DNA of 6,166 bases from an uncultured bacterium (lineage in GTDB: Bacteria > Verrucomicrobiota > Verrucomicrobiia > Opitutales > Intestinicryptomonadaceae). This document shows positions 1 through 5,912 of the stretch, piece by piece (position 1 is the stretch's first letter; each line of letters begins with the position of its first letter). The notes under the pieces were generated by a model that worked only from the letters and a program-made list of their open reading frames with translations, was not told the DNA's origin and made no database searches. A program made the translations under genes and the position numbers. The stretch covers positions 1 to 6,166 of the forward strand of contig CAJMOT010000122.1 in NCBI GenBank assembly GCA_905214995.1. The letters are read 5' to 3'.

Positions 1-1
1 G

Positions 2-205
2 TCGCGCTGGAAGAGCATAGAACAGATATTCGAGGCCGGCGCGTTCGCCGAAAAATCCGCCGGCGGCCCCAAGTTCTGGGCGCGCAACTGGCGCAGGGGA
101 GGCCTGAGCGAGCGCCGCGCGCAACTGCTGCGCGAGCGCGGCTTCTACAACCAGCAATACTGCGGATGCGAATTCTCCGCGAGAGCCGCCGCATCCAAAA
201 AATGA
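2..205 (+). CDS. queH: Epoxyqueuosine reductase QueH, C-terminal end (5' truncated by window edge)
   Basis: The first 67 codons visible here read through to a TGA at 203-205. The C-terminal part contains a Phe-Trp-Ala-Arg-Asn-Trp stretch, then Gly-Gly-Leu-Ser-Glu-Arg-Arg, and ends with Gly-Phe-Tyr-Asn-Gln-Gln-Tyr-Cys-Gly-Cys-Glu-Phe-Ser. This tail is the hallmark of the QueH (DUF208) family, in which the final Cys-x-Cys belongs to the metal/iron-sulfur ligand set. QueH reduces epoxyqueuosine to queuosine in the tRNA wobble position, as a non-homologous replacement for QueG. The N-terminal double-cysteine motif lies outside the window and could not be checked. The gene runs in the same direction as ppaC, 44 bases upstream of its preferred start, so the two may share a transcript. 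The assignment rests on the tail motif only. Confidence 0.85.
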   Translation, partial: SRWKSIEQIFEAGAFAEKSAGGPKFWARNWRRGGLSERRAQLLRERGFYNQQYCGCEFSARAAASKK

Positions 206-249
206 GCGGCGCAGCGGCAGGTTCCGCGCGCCGCAAAACCGCAAGAAAA

Positions 250-1905
250 ATGGACACAATCTACATCATAGGACACAAAAACCCGGACGTCGACTCCATA
301 TGCTCGGCGCTCGCATACGCCGACTTCAAGTCGGCGATCGGGGGAAAAAACTTCGCCGCCGCCCGCTGCGGCAACTCAAACGCGAGAATAGACAGGGTGC
401 TCGAAAAATTCGGAGCCGCCCTGCCGAAATTCGTCGGCGACGTCAGAGTGCGCGCAAAAGACGCGATGAACCCCGACTTCATAAAGATGCGCGACGACGC
501 CTCGTGCTTCTCGGTAATGGACGCCATAGACAAAAACGACATCCGCGCCATACCCATACTCGGCGCCGACGGAAAGCTGCGCGGAGAGGTCTCCGTGTTC
601 GACCTCGGCGAATTCTTCATACCGCATCCAAAATCCGCAAGGGAGGTAAGGAGAGTGCGCGCAACCCTCAACGACGTCATAAAAACCCTCAACGCCTCCG
701 TCCTGTGCGCGTTCAACGGAGACTGCGCGGAAGACATGTACGTGAGGATAGGGGCGATGGAAGTCGGGACTTTCGGCTCTTTCATAGCCAGAGAAGGCAC
801 GCGGCCGGAGCAAAATCTGATAGTCGTGGGCGACAGGTTCGACATACAGACAAAGGCGGTGCAAATGGGGGTGCGCGCCATAATCGTCACGGGCGGATAC
901 GAAATCGACGCGGCGGTCGTGGACATGGCAAAAGCCGCGGGCGTAAGCGTGATAAGGTGCCGCTATGACAGCGCGACTACGGCGCTGCTCGTCCGCATGG
1001 CGACCCGCGCCCTGCCTCTCATGCGCAAAGCCGCGGCGGTGGTCGGCGAGAATTTTCTGCTGTCAAAAATCTCCGCCAAAGCCCGCGAATATTTCGGGAA
1101 AAACATATACGTCTGCGATCCGGACGGCAGGCCCGTAGGAGTGCTATCCAACGCCGAACTGCTCGATATGCCGCGCCAGAAACTCGTGCTCGTAGACCAC
1201 AACGAATTGTCGCAGGCGGTGACGGGCGCGGACGAATCCGACATCGTGGAGATAATAGACCACCACAGGATAGGGGTGTTGCGCACGGCCTCTCCGATAT
1301 TGTTTGTGAACAGGCCGGTGGGCTCCACGTGCACGATAATCAGCCGCATGTTCAGAGAAAGGGGCATGAGGCCATGCCGGACGACCGCGGGGCTGTTGTG
1401 CAGCGGAATAGTCTGCGACACCCTGAATCTCAAAAGCCCGACCGCCACCCCCGAAGACGCAGAGGAACTGAAAACGCTTTCGGAAATAGCCGGCATAAGC
1501 CCGTCGGAACTCGCCGAATACATATTCGGCGGCGACAGCGTGGTGGATTCTAAGGACGCCGGAGAAATAATAACGTCCGACTGCAAGACGTACAGCGAGG
1601 GCGGAATGGAATTTTCGGTGTCTCAAATAGAGGAATTGGACTTCTCAAAATTCTTCGCCAAGCTCGGAGAGATCAGGAAGGCCCTCGACCAATACAGAGA
1701 ACGAAACGGCCTGTTTTTTTCCGCGCTATTCGTCACGAACGTCATGACGCAGGACTCCCTGCTAATGGTAAGCGGCGCGGAGGAAATGAGGGAAAATATC
1801 GGTTACGCGCGCGACCCCGAACGCGACATCTACGAGCTCCCCAAAATTGTCAGCCGCAAAAAGCAGCTCATACCATACCTTACGGGGCTCCTCAAAAGCA
1901 TGTAG
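250..1905 (+). CDS. ppaC: Manganese-dependent inorganic pyrophosphatase, family II, with CBS-DRTGG-CBS regulatory insert
   Basis: Cytoplasmic enzyme that hydrolyses pyrophosphate to two phosphates, drawing biosynthetic reactions forward. The DHH domain opens with Gly-His-Lys-Asn-Pro-Asp-Val-Asp-Ser (H9, D13, D15), then resumes at D316 (Val-Asp-His-Asn), D337-H338-H339 and D390 (Val-Cys-Asp-Thr). The DHHA2 domain follows from about residue 425, with the substrate-binding Ser-Arg-Lys-Lys at 535-538. Between the DHH halves sit CBS (about 68-124), DRTGG (about 136-247, with Gly-Asp-Arg-Phe at 194-197) and CBS (about 255-306). In this family such inserts bind AMP, ADP or diadenosine polyphosphates and tune activity. 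All catalytic residues I could identify are intact, and 551 residues matches known CBS-DRTGG enzymes. I chose ATG 250 because the family starts directly with this beta strand. In-frame ATGs at 166 and 202 would add a basic, low-complexity leader, and none of the three has a good ribosome binding site. No clear terminator follows. Confidence 0.96.
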   Translation: MDTIYIIGHKNPDVDSICSALAYADFKSAIGGKNFAAARCGNSNARIDRVLEKFGAALPKFVGDVRVRAKDAMNPDFIKMRDDASCFSVMDAIDKNDIRAIPILGADGKLRGEVSVFDLGEFFIPHPKSAREVRRVRATLNDVIKTLNASVLCAFNGDCAEDMYVRIGAMEVGTFGSFIAREGTRPEQNLIVVGDRFDIQTKAVQMGVRAIIVTGGYEIDAAVVDMAKAAGVSVIRCRYDSATTALLVRMATRALPLMRKAAAVVGENFLLSKISAKAREYFGKNIYVCDPDGRPVGVLSNAELLDMPRQKLVLVDHNELSQAVTGADESDIVEIIDHHRIGVLRTASPILFVNRPVGSTCTIISRMFRERGMRPCRTTAGLLCSGIVCDTLNLKSPTATPEDAEELKTLSEIAGISPSELAEYIFGGDSVVDSKDAGEIITSDCKTYSEGGMEFSVSQIEELDFSKFFAKLGEIRKALDQYRERNGLFFSALFVTNVMTQDSLLMVSGAEEMRENIGYARDPERDIYELPKIVSRKKQLIPYLTGLLKSM

Positions 1906-2136
1906 GGCAAGCCGGAAAAAAGGGAAGGAAACTCGCGGAAGTCTTTATATAGCCGCGCAATCAGCCCGAAACAAGGGCCCTCCAAAAATTTTCCGGCAAG
2001 CCGGCAGGCGCTTTGCCGAAATGGAGGTTGCAGCAAGAGAACGCCCCTCCGCATCAATCCGACGAGCTTCCGCCGTTTGCCGTCTGCGCGATGCAAATCC
2101 GGCGATTGGCCATTGAAGAAAAATCCAAAAAAATGC

Positions 2137-2164
2137 TTGCAAATCCCCCGCGGAAGGTTTGAAT
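2137..2164 (+). promoter_or_regulatory. Candidate promoter for tRNA-Val
   Basis: TTGCAA at 2137-2142 resembles a -35 box (4 of 6) and TTGAAT at 2159-2164 resembles a -10 box (4 of 6), with a 16-base spacer. An A-rich stretch (about 2117-2135) just upstream would suit an UP element. The predicted transcription start would lie within about 15-20 bases of the tRNA 5' end at 2188, leaving a short leader for RNase P. Both boxes are imperfect, so this is a position-supported guess. Confidence 0.35.
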
Positions 2165-2187
2165 GAAAACTTTAAAAATCAAGCAAC

Positions 2188-2264
2188 GGGGGTATAGCTC
2201 AGTTGGTTAGAGCACTTGCATGACACGCAAGGGGTCGCAGATTCGAGTTCTGCTACTCCCACCA
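2188..2264 (+). tRNA. tRNA-Val (anticodon GAC), CCA encoded
   Basis: A full cloverleaf folds by hand. The acceptor stem pairs 2188-2194 with 2254-2260 (seven pairs, one G-U). The D arm is GCTC/GAGC with a GG-containing loop (2197-2213). The anticodon stem CTTGC/GCAAG encloses the loop ATGACAC (2220-2226) with anticodon GAC at 2222-2224 and T33 before it. The variable region has five bases. The T arm is GCAGA/TCTGC around TTCGAGT (2237-2253). The discriminator is A and CCA is genomic (2262-2264). GAC reads GUC and GUU valine codons. The gene stands alone with its own terminator. Confidence 0.97.
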
Positions 2265-2272
2265 TTTTAAGG

Positions 2273-2300
2273 GCCATAAGTTTAATAACTTATGGCTTTT
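2273..2300 (+). terminator. Intrinsic terminator after tRNA-Val
   Basis: A perfect 10-base-pair stem pairs 2273-2282 (GCCATAAGTT) with 2287-2296 (AACTTATGGC) around a TAAT loop. TTTT follows at 2297-2300, then a pyrimidine-rich stretch. It begins nine bases after the tRNA CCA, as expected for the end of a single-tRNA transcript. Confidence 0.88.
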
Positions 2301-2415
2301 ACTTCTCTCCTTTCGGCGTCTTAATTTTCTTTTAGGCGGCAAAAATCAAAACGATTTTTCGAGTTTAAAATCAAAGATGTGCGAAATGGCAAAAAGAAGA
2401 AAGCAGGACAAAAGG

Positions 2416-2442
2416 CTTATAAAATCCGGTGCAATTTATAAG
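2416..2442. repeat. Perfect 8-bp inverted repeat, 11-base spacer
   Basis: CTTATAAA at 2416-2423 is the exact reverse complement of TTTATAAG at 2435-2442. It is AT-only apart from the outer pair and has no T tract after it, so it is a poor terminator. An operator-like site or part of a folded RNA is possible. Confidence 0.5.
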
Positions 2443-2454
2443 ATTTGGATGCGG

Positions 2455-2496
2455 AAGACGTCGCGAATCGTTTAGAAGTTTCATTTGCGGCGTCTT
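2455..2496. repeat. 10-bp inverted repeat with a 22-base spacer (nine pairs plus one G-U)
   Basis: AAGACGTCGC at 2455-2464 pairs with GCGGCGTCTT at 2487-2496, with a single wobble pair. It lies just downstream of the preceding repeat, so the two could stack as adjacent hairpins in one RNA. No poly-T follows. Confidence 0.5.
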
Positions 2497-2708
2497 GACA
2501 TGAACAGTTCGGCATACCCGAGTGTTATGACGTTGAACGGGATGATCTTGGTTCATATAATCGGAAAGAAATTTTCCGTCGAAAAACTATAATTGAAATA
2601 TCAAAGCATTCGCATGGGGAGAGCGCTGCGCCAAATCCTTGCAAATATTTTCAGATTTTTTCCATTTTTTCTAAATAGGTTATCGTTTACAGTTGCATTA
2701 TTTAAGCC

Positions 2709-2738
2709 TTGCCGCCTTTATCCGTTTCTTTATAAAAT
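2709..2738 (+). promoter_or_regulatory. Candidate promoter for the SGNH hydrolase gene
   Basis: TTGCCG at 2709-2714 (4 of 6 for -35) is followed by TATAAA at 2731-2736 (16-base spacer) or TAAAAT at 2733-2738 (18-base spacer), each 5 of 6 for -10. The predicted start would leave a leader of only about 20 bases before ATG 2765. The leader is AT-rich and lacks a Shine-Dalgarno sequence. The surroundings are AT-rich, so chance matches are likely. Confidence 0.35.
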
Positions 2739-2764
2739 AGGTTTCGATATAACTTACGCCAAAT

Positions 2765-4112
2765 ATGAAATTTTTTGAAAGATCCGATATCCGGATGGCA
2801 ATCGCCGCCGCCGCATTCGCCGCCGCCCCGTTTCAGGCTGCGCTCGCCGATGTTCCCAACCCCGAAGCCGTCCGCCCGCTCGCCGAGTTTTCCGAAAGGT
2901 TCGGAATGCCGAATCTGGCAAAAAAGCTGGAAGAAGGGAAAAACGTTAAAATCGCGTATCTCGGCGGGAGCATTACGGAGCAGAACGGCTGGCGCGTCCA
3001 CTCCCGAAAATATCTGGCGCGCAAGTATCCGAAAGCGCGCGTCGGGGAAATCAACGCCGCCATCGGGGGAACCGGCTCCGACCTCGGGTGCCTGCGGGTC
3101 GGCGCGGACGTAATCTCAAAAAATCCCGACGCCGTATTTGTGGAGTTTGCCATAAACGACGCTTGGCGGAACCCGCGCGACATATTCAGGGACATGGAGG
3201 GCATAGTCCGGCAGATTTGGGCGAAATCCAAAGAAACGGACATATGCTTCGTCTACACTGTGACGGAAAGGGACGCCGCCGCCCTCGAAAACGGCGAAAT
3301 GTCGCGCGCGGCGAGCGCGATGGAGTCGCTGGCGGACTATTACGGAATTCCGTCTATCCACTTCGGGAAGGAGATAGCCGGCAACCTCGCCTCCGGAAAG
3401 CTGATTATGAAAACCGGCGCCGACGTCAAATACGTGGACGGCGAGGCGCTCGACGAAAACGCGGCAATCGCGCGGACGCCCGACGGCAAAATTCCGTTCT
3501 CTAAAGACGGCGTCCACCCGTATCCGAATACGGGGCACCTGCTCTACCAAAAGGCGTTCGCGCGCTCTTTCGACGCGCTGGCAAAATCCGGCAAAGGAGC
3601 CGGCGGCGCGGCTCGCGCGAGGTCTCTGCCGGCGGCGGACCCAATGTCGCCCGTTTCGGTGAAAACCATTCCGCTCGACGCCGCAAAGCTGTTCGGCAAA
3701 ACGGGCGACGTCCCGTGGGACTCGCCCGCAATGTCTGGAAAATTTAAAGAGCGCGCCGTTTGGCTTCAAAAAATTTGAAACGGGCTCGGGATTTGAAATC
3801 GAATTTTCCGGAAGGAGGCTCGTCATGTACGCGCTCTTCGGGCCGTCGGGCGGCGAGGCGGACGTGCGCGCAGATTCGGGAAAGGCGCGGAAGGCGAAAT
3901 TCTTCGACGGGTACTCGTCATATTACAGAATGATGCCCGTAAAGCTGTTCGACGGCGGGCGCGGAAAACACCGCGCGAGGCTGGAAATGTCGGCGGAAAA
4001 AATGGACAAGCGCGCAATGCTGCTGCCGGAGCACGCAAAGCGTTTTGACGAAAATCCCGCCGCATTCGCCGCGCAGAACGGCTACGCCTGCTGCCTGTAC
4101 ATCGTGGAATAG
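2765..4112 (+). pseudogene. Secreted SGNH/GDSL-family hydrolase, split by a +1 frameshift
   Basis: The N-terminal frame (2765-3778) carries a signal peptide: basic start, Ala-rich core at 12-21, likely cleavage after Ala-Leu-Ala28. The four SGNH blocks follow: Gly-Gly-Ser-Ile-Thr with nucleophile S69, Gly-Gly-Thr-Gly-Ser at 101-105, Ala-Ile-Asn-Asp with N131, and Asp-Gly-Val-His with D248 and H251. Such enzymes are usually extracytoplasmic esterases removing acyl groups from glycans or lipids, but the substrate is unknown. The frame stops at TGA 3776-3778 immediately after an A6 run (3768-3773). Dropping one A continues as Gln-Lys-Phe-Glu-Thr-Gly and runs open to TAG 4110-4112, giving one protein of about 448 residues with a C-terminal domain I cannot name. 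All catalytic residues precede the break, so the truncated form might still fold. A true mutation, a homopolymer sequencing error or slippage are all possible. The 3825-4112 part could also start on its own (see RBS). ATG 2765 was chosen because it yields the full signal peptide. Confidence 0.82.
3810..3818 (+). promoter_or_regulatory. Strong Shine-Dalgarno-like site ahead of internal ATG 3825
   Basis: GGAAGGAGG lies six bases before ATG 3825, which opens a 95-residue frame covering the C-terminal part of the split hydrolase. This is the best ribosome binding sequence seen in the window, and it falls 32 bases after the premature stop. In the repaired reading it simply encodes Gly-Arg-Arg with two AGG codons, which are common in this sequence. 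It may therefore be coincidental, or it may let the C-terminal part be made separately. Confidence 0.4.
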
Positions 4113-4127
4113 CCGCCCGCGGGCGGC
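4112..4127. repeat. 16-base perfect GC palindrome at the hydrolase stop codon
   Basis: GCCGCCCGCGGGCGGC reads the same on both strands and starts on the last base of the TAG stop. As RNA it could form a short GC hairpin, but no T tract follows on either side. It would make at best a weak or factor-dependent terminator for the plus-strand gene. Confidence 0.45.
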
Positions 4128-4179
4128 GGCGCACCGCGGCGCAAAATACGCCCACGGCGCGCGAGCTGCAAATCCGCGC

Positions 4180-4217
4180 AAAAAAATCCGCGGGCCGGAA
4201 TTATCCATGCCCGCGAA
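4180..4217 (-). terminator. Intrinsic terminator of the grpE-dnaJ operon
   Basis: Read on the minus strand, CGCGGGC (4215-4209) pairs perfectly with GCCCGCG (4195-4189) around a 13-base loop. A wobble pair and a T-A pair extend the base of the stem to 4217. Two bases later a run of seven T (4186-4180) follows. It lies about 15 bases beyond the dnaJ stop, in the gap between convergent genes. Confidence 0.8.
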
Positions 4218-4232
4218 AGGAGCGGCAAAAGC

Positions 4233-5378
4233 TCAGAAAAACTTTTTGTAAAACGGCTGCGACTGCGATCCCTTGTTGTCGGCGTCCCCGCACAGAACCG
4301 CAAACTCCTCGAGCTTCTTGCGCTGCGCGTCGGTGAGCTTGGAGGGGACTTCGACGTTCACGCGGACGTACAAATCTCCCGCGCCGCCCCCGCGCAGGCT
4401 CGGCATCCCCTGCCCTTTGAGGCGCATCAGCGTGCCGGGCTGCGTGCCCGGGGCGATTTTCAAAACCGCCTTCTTCCCAGTGAGAGTTTCGACCTCTATT
4501 TGGCCGCCGAGCGCCGCGAGGGTGAACTTCGCCATTATGTCCGTGTAAAGATCGTTGCCGTCGCGCTCAAACCTGCCGTTCGGGGCCACGACAATTACGA
4601 CGTACAGGTCTCCGCTCGGGCCTCCGTTGTAGCCCGCGTTGCCCGCGCCGGATTTTCTTAGGCGCGAGCCCGTGTAGACGCCGGCGGGGATGTCGAGCTT
4701 CACCTCGTTGCGCTCGCGGATTCTGCCCCCGCCACCGCACCTCGGGCACGGGTTTTCTACGACGGTTCCGGAACCGCGGCAGGTCGGACATGGCTGGCTG
4801 AAGCGTATGGGGCCTTTTGCCATGTTGACGCGGCCCGTTCCGCCGCACTTCGGGCAGGCCTTGCGGCCGTTGGAGTCCTTTGACCCCGTGCCGCGGCAGT
4901 CGGGACACTCGACGAGGCGGTTGTAGCGTATTGTGCGCGAAACCCCCGTCGCCGCCTCTTCGAGCGAAATTTCCATCTCGACGCTGATGTCGGAGCCGCG
5001 CTCGGGCGCGTTGGCGTCCTCCTCGCGCACGTCGCCCATGCCGCCGAAGAAATCGTAAAACGCCCCCCCTCCGCCTCCGCCGAACACCTGGCGGAAGATG
5101 TCGTAAGGATCCTGAAATCCCCCGTATCCGCCGGCTCCCCCCGCCGCGCCGCCCTGTTGGAACGCGGCGTGGCCGAACTGGTCGTACTTGGCGCGCTTTT
5201 CCTCGTCGGAAAGGACTTCGTAGGCCTCGGAAACCTGCTTGAACTTTTCCTCCGCCGCCTTGTCGCCGGGATTGTGGTCGGGGTGGTATTTGAGCGCGAG
5301 CTTCCGGTAAGCCTTTTTTATATCCTGCGCGGACGCCGTCTTTTCGACGCCCAAAACTTTGTAAAAATCCTCCGCCAT
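4233..5378 (-). CDS. dnaJ: Chaperone protein DnaJ (Hsp40)
   Basis: Cytoplasmic co-chaperone that delivers unfolded substrates to DnaK and stimulates its ATPase. The 381 residues show the standard type I order. The J domain (about 4-70) has His-Pro-Asp at 32-34. A Gly/Phe-rich linker (about 76-115) includes a run of six glycines. The zinc-binding domain has four Cys-x-x-Cys-x-Gly-x-Gly repeats (cysteines 158/161, 175/178, 197/200, 211/214). Two C-terminal substrate-binding domains follow. Length and all key residues are normal for the family. The start ATG lies three bases after the grpE stop, so translation is probably coupled. The upstream GAGAAGTAGG within the grpE end gives only a weak ribosome binding site. 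The tail ends in Phe-Tyr-Lys-Lys-Phe-Phe, followed by an intrinsic terminator. dnaK is not in the window. Confidence 0.98.
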   Translation of the reverse strand: MAEDFYKVLGVEKTASAQDIKKAYRKLALKYHPDHNPGDKAAEEKFKQVSEAYEVLSDEEKRAKYDQFGHAAFQQGGAAGGAGGYGGFQDPYDIFRQVFGGGGGGAFYDFFGGMGDVREEDANAPERGSDISVEMEISLEEAATGVSRTIRYNRLVECPDCRGTGSKDSNGRKACPKCGGTGRVNMAKGPIRFSQPCPTCRGSGTVVENPCPRCGGGGRIRERNEVKLDIPAGVYTGSRLRKSGAGNAGYNGGPSGDLYVVIVVAPNGRFERDGNDLYTDIMAKFTLAALGGQIEVETLTGKKAVLKIAPGTQPGTLMRLKGQGMPSLRGGGAGDLYVRVNVEVPSKLTDAQRKKLEEFAVLCGDADNKGSQSQPFYKKFF

Positions 5379-5381
5379 AAC

Positions 5382-5912
5382 CTACTTCTCGGCCTTTCCG
5401 CTCGAGACCGCAACGCTCGCCGGACGGACGAGCCTGCCGTGGATCTTGTAGCCCGAGCGCATCACTTTTATGACCTTGTTTTCGGGGACGGTATCGCTCG
5501 GGTCGTGGGCTACGCACTCTTGAAAATTCGGGTCGAAATCCCCTCCCTCGCCCGCGATTTCCTCGACGCCGAAATTCGCGAGAACCCGCTTTATCTGCGA
5601 GCACACCATTTCAACGCCTTTCAGAAGGTTCTTGGCGTCGTCCGAATCCCTCGCGGCGGCAATCGCCATTTCAAGGTGGTCCACCGACGGTATGAGCTCC
5701 TCGACGAGCGGCTGCACGGCGAATTTGGCGAGCTCCTGCTTTTCGCGCTGGACTTTGCGGCGGTATGTGTCGAGATCCGCAAGGGTGCGCATGTAAAGAT
5801 CTTTGTTTTTTTCGGCCTGCGCGACCGCCTCGTCGAGGCGGCGCATGAGGTCCGTGGAATTCATCGCCTGTTCCTCGGCGCACATGTCGTCCGCGGCGCG
5901 CTCGGCGTCGGC
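5382..5912 (-). CDS. grpE: Nucleotide exchange factor GrpE, probably truncated at its N-terminus by a sequence junction
   Basis: GrpE dimers release ADP from DnaK; the gene pairs with dnaJ in one operon. The visible protein has a charged coiled-coil region rich in Arg, Lys, Glu and Gln, with Leu-Asp-Thr-Tyr-Arg-Arg-Lys, then a helical section. The family signature follows near the C-terminus: Phe-Asp-Pro-Asn-Phe, Val-Ala-His-Asp-Pro, and Gly-Tyr-Lys-Ile-His-Gly-Arg-Leu-Val-Arg-Pro. The first visible residues are acidic and alanine-rich, as in normal GrpE leaders. Upstream of about 5912 the frame stays open to 6128, but there it is the antisense of an EF-G gene and not GrpE-like. I therefore treat the 5' end as cut. 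In-frame ATGs exist at 5936, 5885 and 5864. The last has GAGG eight bases before it, so a complete 160-residue protein remains possible. No promoter is visible. Confidence 0.9.
   Translation of the reverse strand, partial: ADAERAADDMCAEEQAMNSTDLMRRLDEAVAQAEKNKDLYMRTLADLDTYRRKVQREKQELAKFAVQPLVEELIPSVDHLEMAIAAARDSDDAKNLLKGVEMVCSQIKRVLANFGVEEIAGEGGDFDPNFQECVAHDPSDTVPENKVIKVMRSGYKIHGRLVRPASVAVSSGKAEK

Larger units (their letters stand above)
2301..2764. other. AT-rich gene-free region with several inverted repeats
   Basis: About 460 bases between the tRNA terminator and the SGNH hydrolase gene hold no credible gene. Composition is visibly richer in A and T than the flanking genes. The longest frame (2371-2556, minus) encodes 61 residues that match no family I recognise, and it has no clear ribosome binding site. 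Visible structure includes AAAAATC/GATTTTT (2341-2347 with 2353-2359), two further inverted repeats listed separately, and CGGCGTCTT repeated at 2314-2322 and 2488-2496. The last 60 bases carry a candidate promoter. It could be spacer with regulatory structure, an unrecognised small RNA, or decayed inserted DNA beside a tRNA. The sequence does not decide between these. Confidence 0.6.

Noticed and set aside
166..249. Upstream starts for the pyrophosphatase at 166 or 202 (the latter overlapping the queH stop as ATGA)
   Set aside because: The family begins directly with the beta strand at ATG 250. The added residues are basic and low in complexity, and neither upstream start has a ribosome binding site.
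300..968. Large alternative frames on both strands across the pyrophosphatase gene
   Set aside because: They are Arg-rich or low-information shadows of a gene with a complete set of catalytic motifs.
1906..2136. Possible small genes or terminator between ppaC and the tRNA
   Set aside because: Short open frames here match nothing. The CGGCAA/TTGCCG hairpin (1994-2018) has no T tract, and GGCAAGCCGG repeated at 1906 and 1995 is too short to interpret.
2358..2365. TTCGAGTT, also present in the tRNA T loop (2242-2249), as an attachment-site duplicate
   Set aside because: Only eight bases match and the flanks diverge at once. No integrase gene is present, so chance is the simplest explanation.
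2371..2556. 61-residue minus-strand frame in the AT-rich block
   Set aside because: No recognisable family, no ribosome binding site, and it crosses the inverted repeats. The length is expected by chance in this composition.
4567..5604. Long 345-residue minus-strand frame overlapping dnaJ and grpE
   Set aside because: It is an Arg/Gly-rich shadow in another frame of two well-recognised genes, typical of GC-rich DNA.
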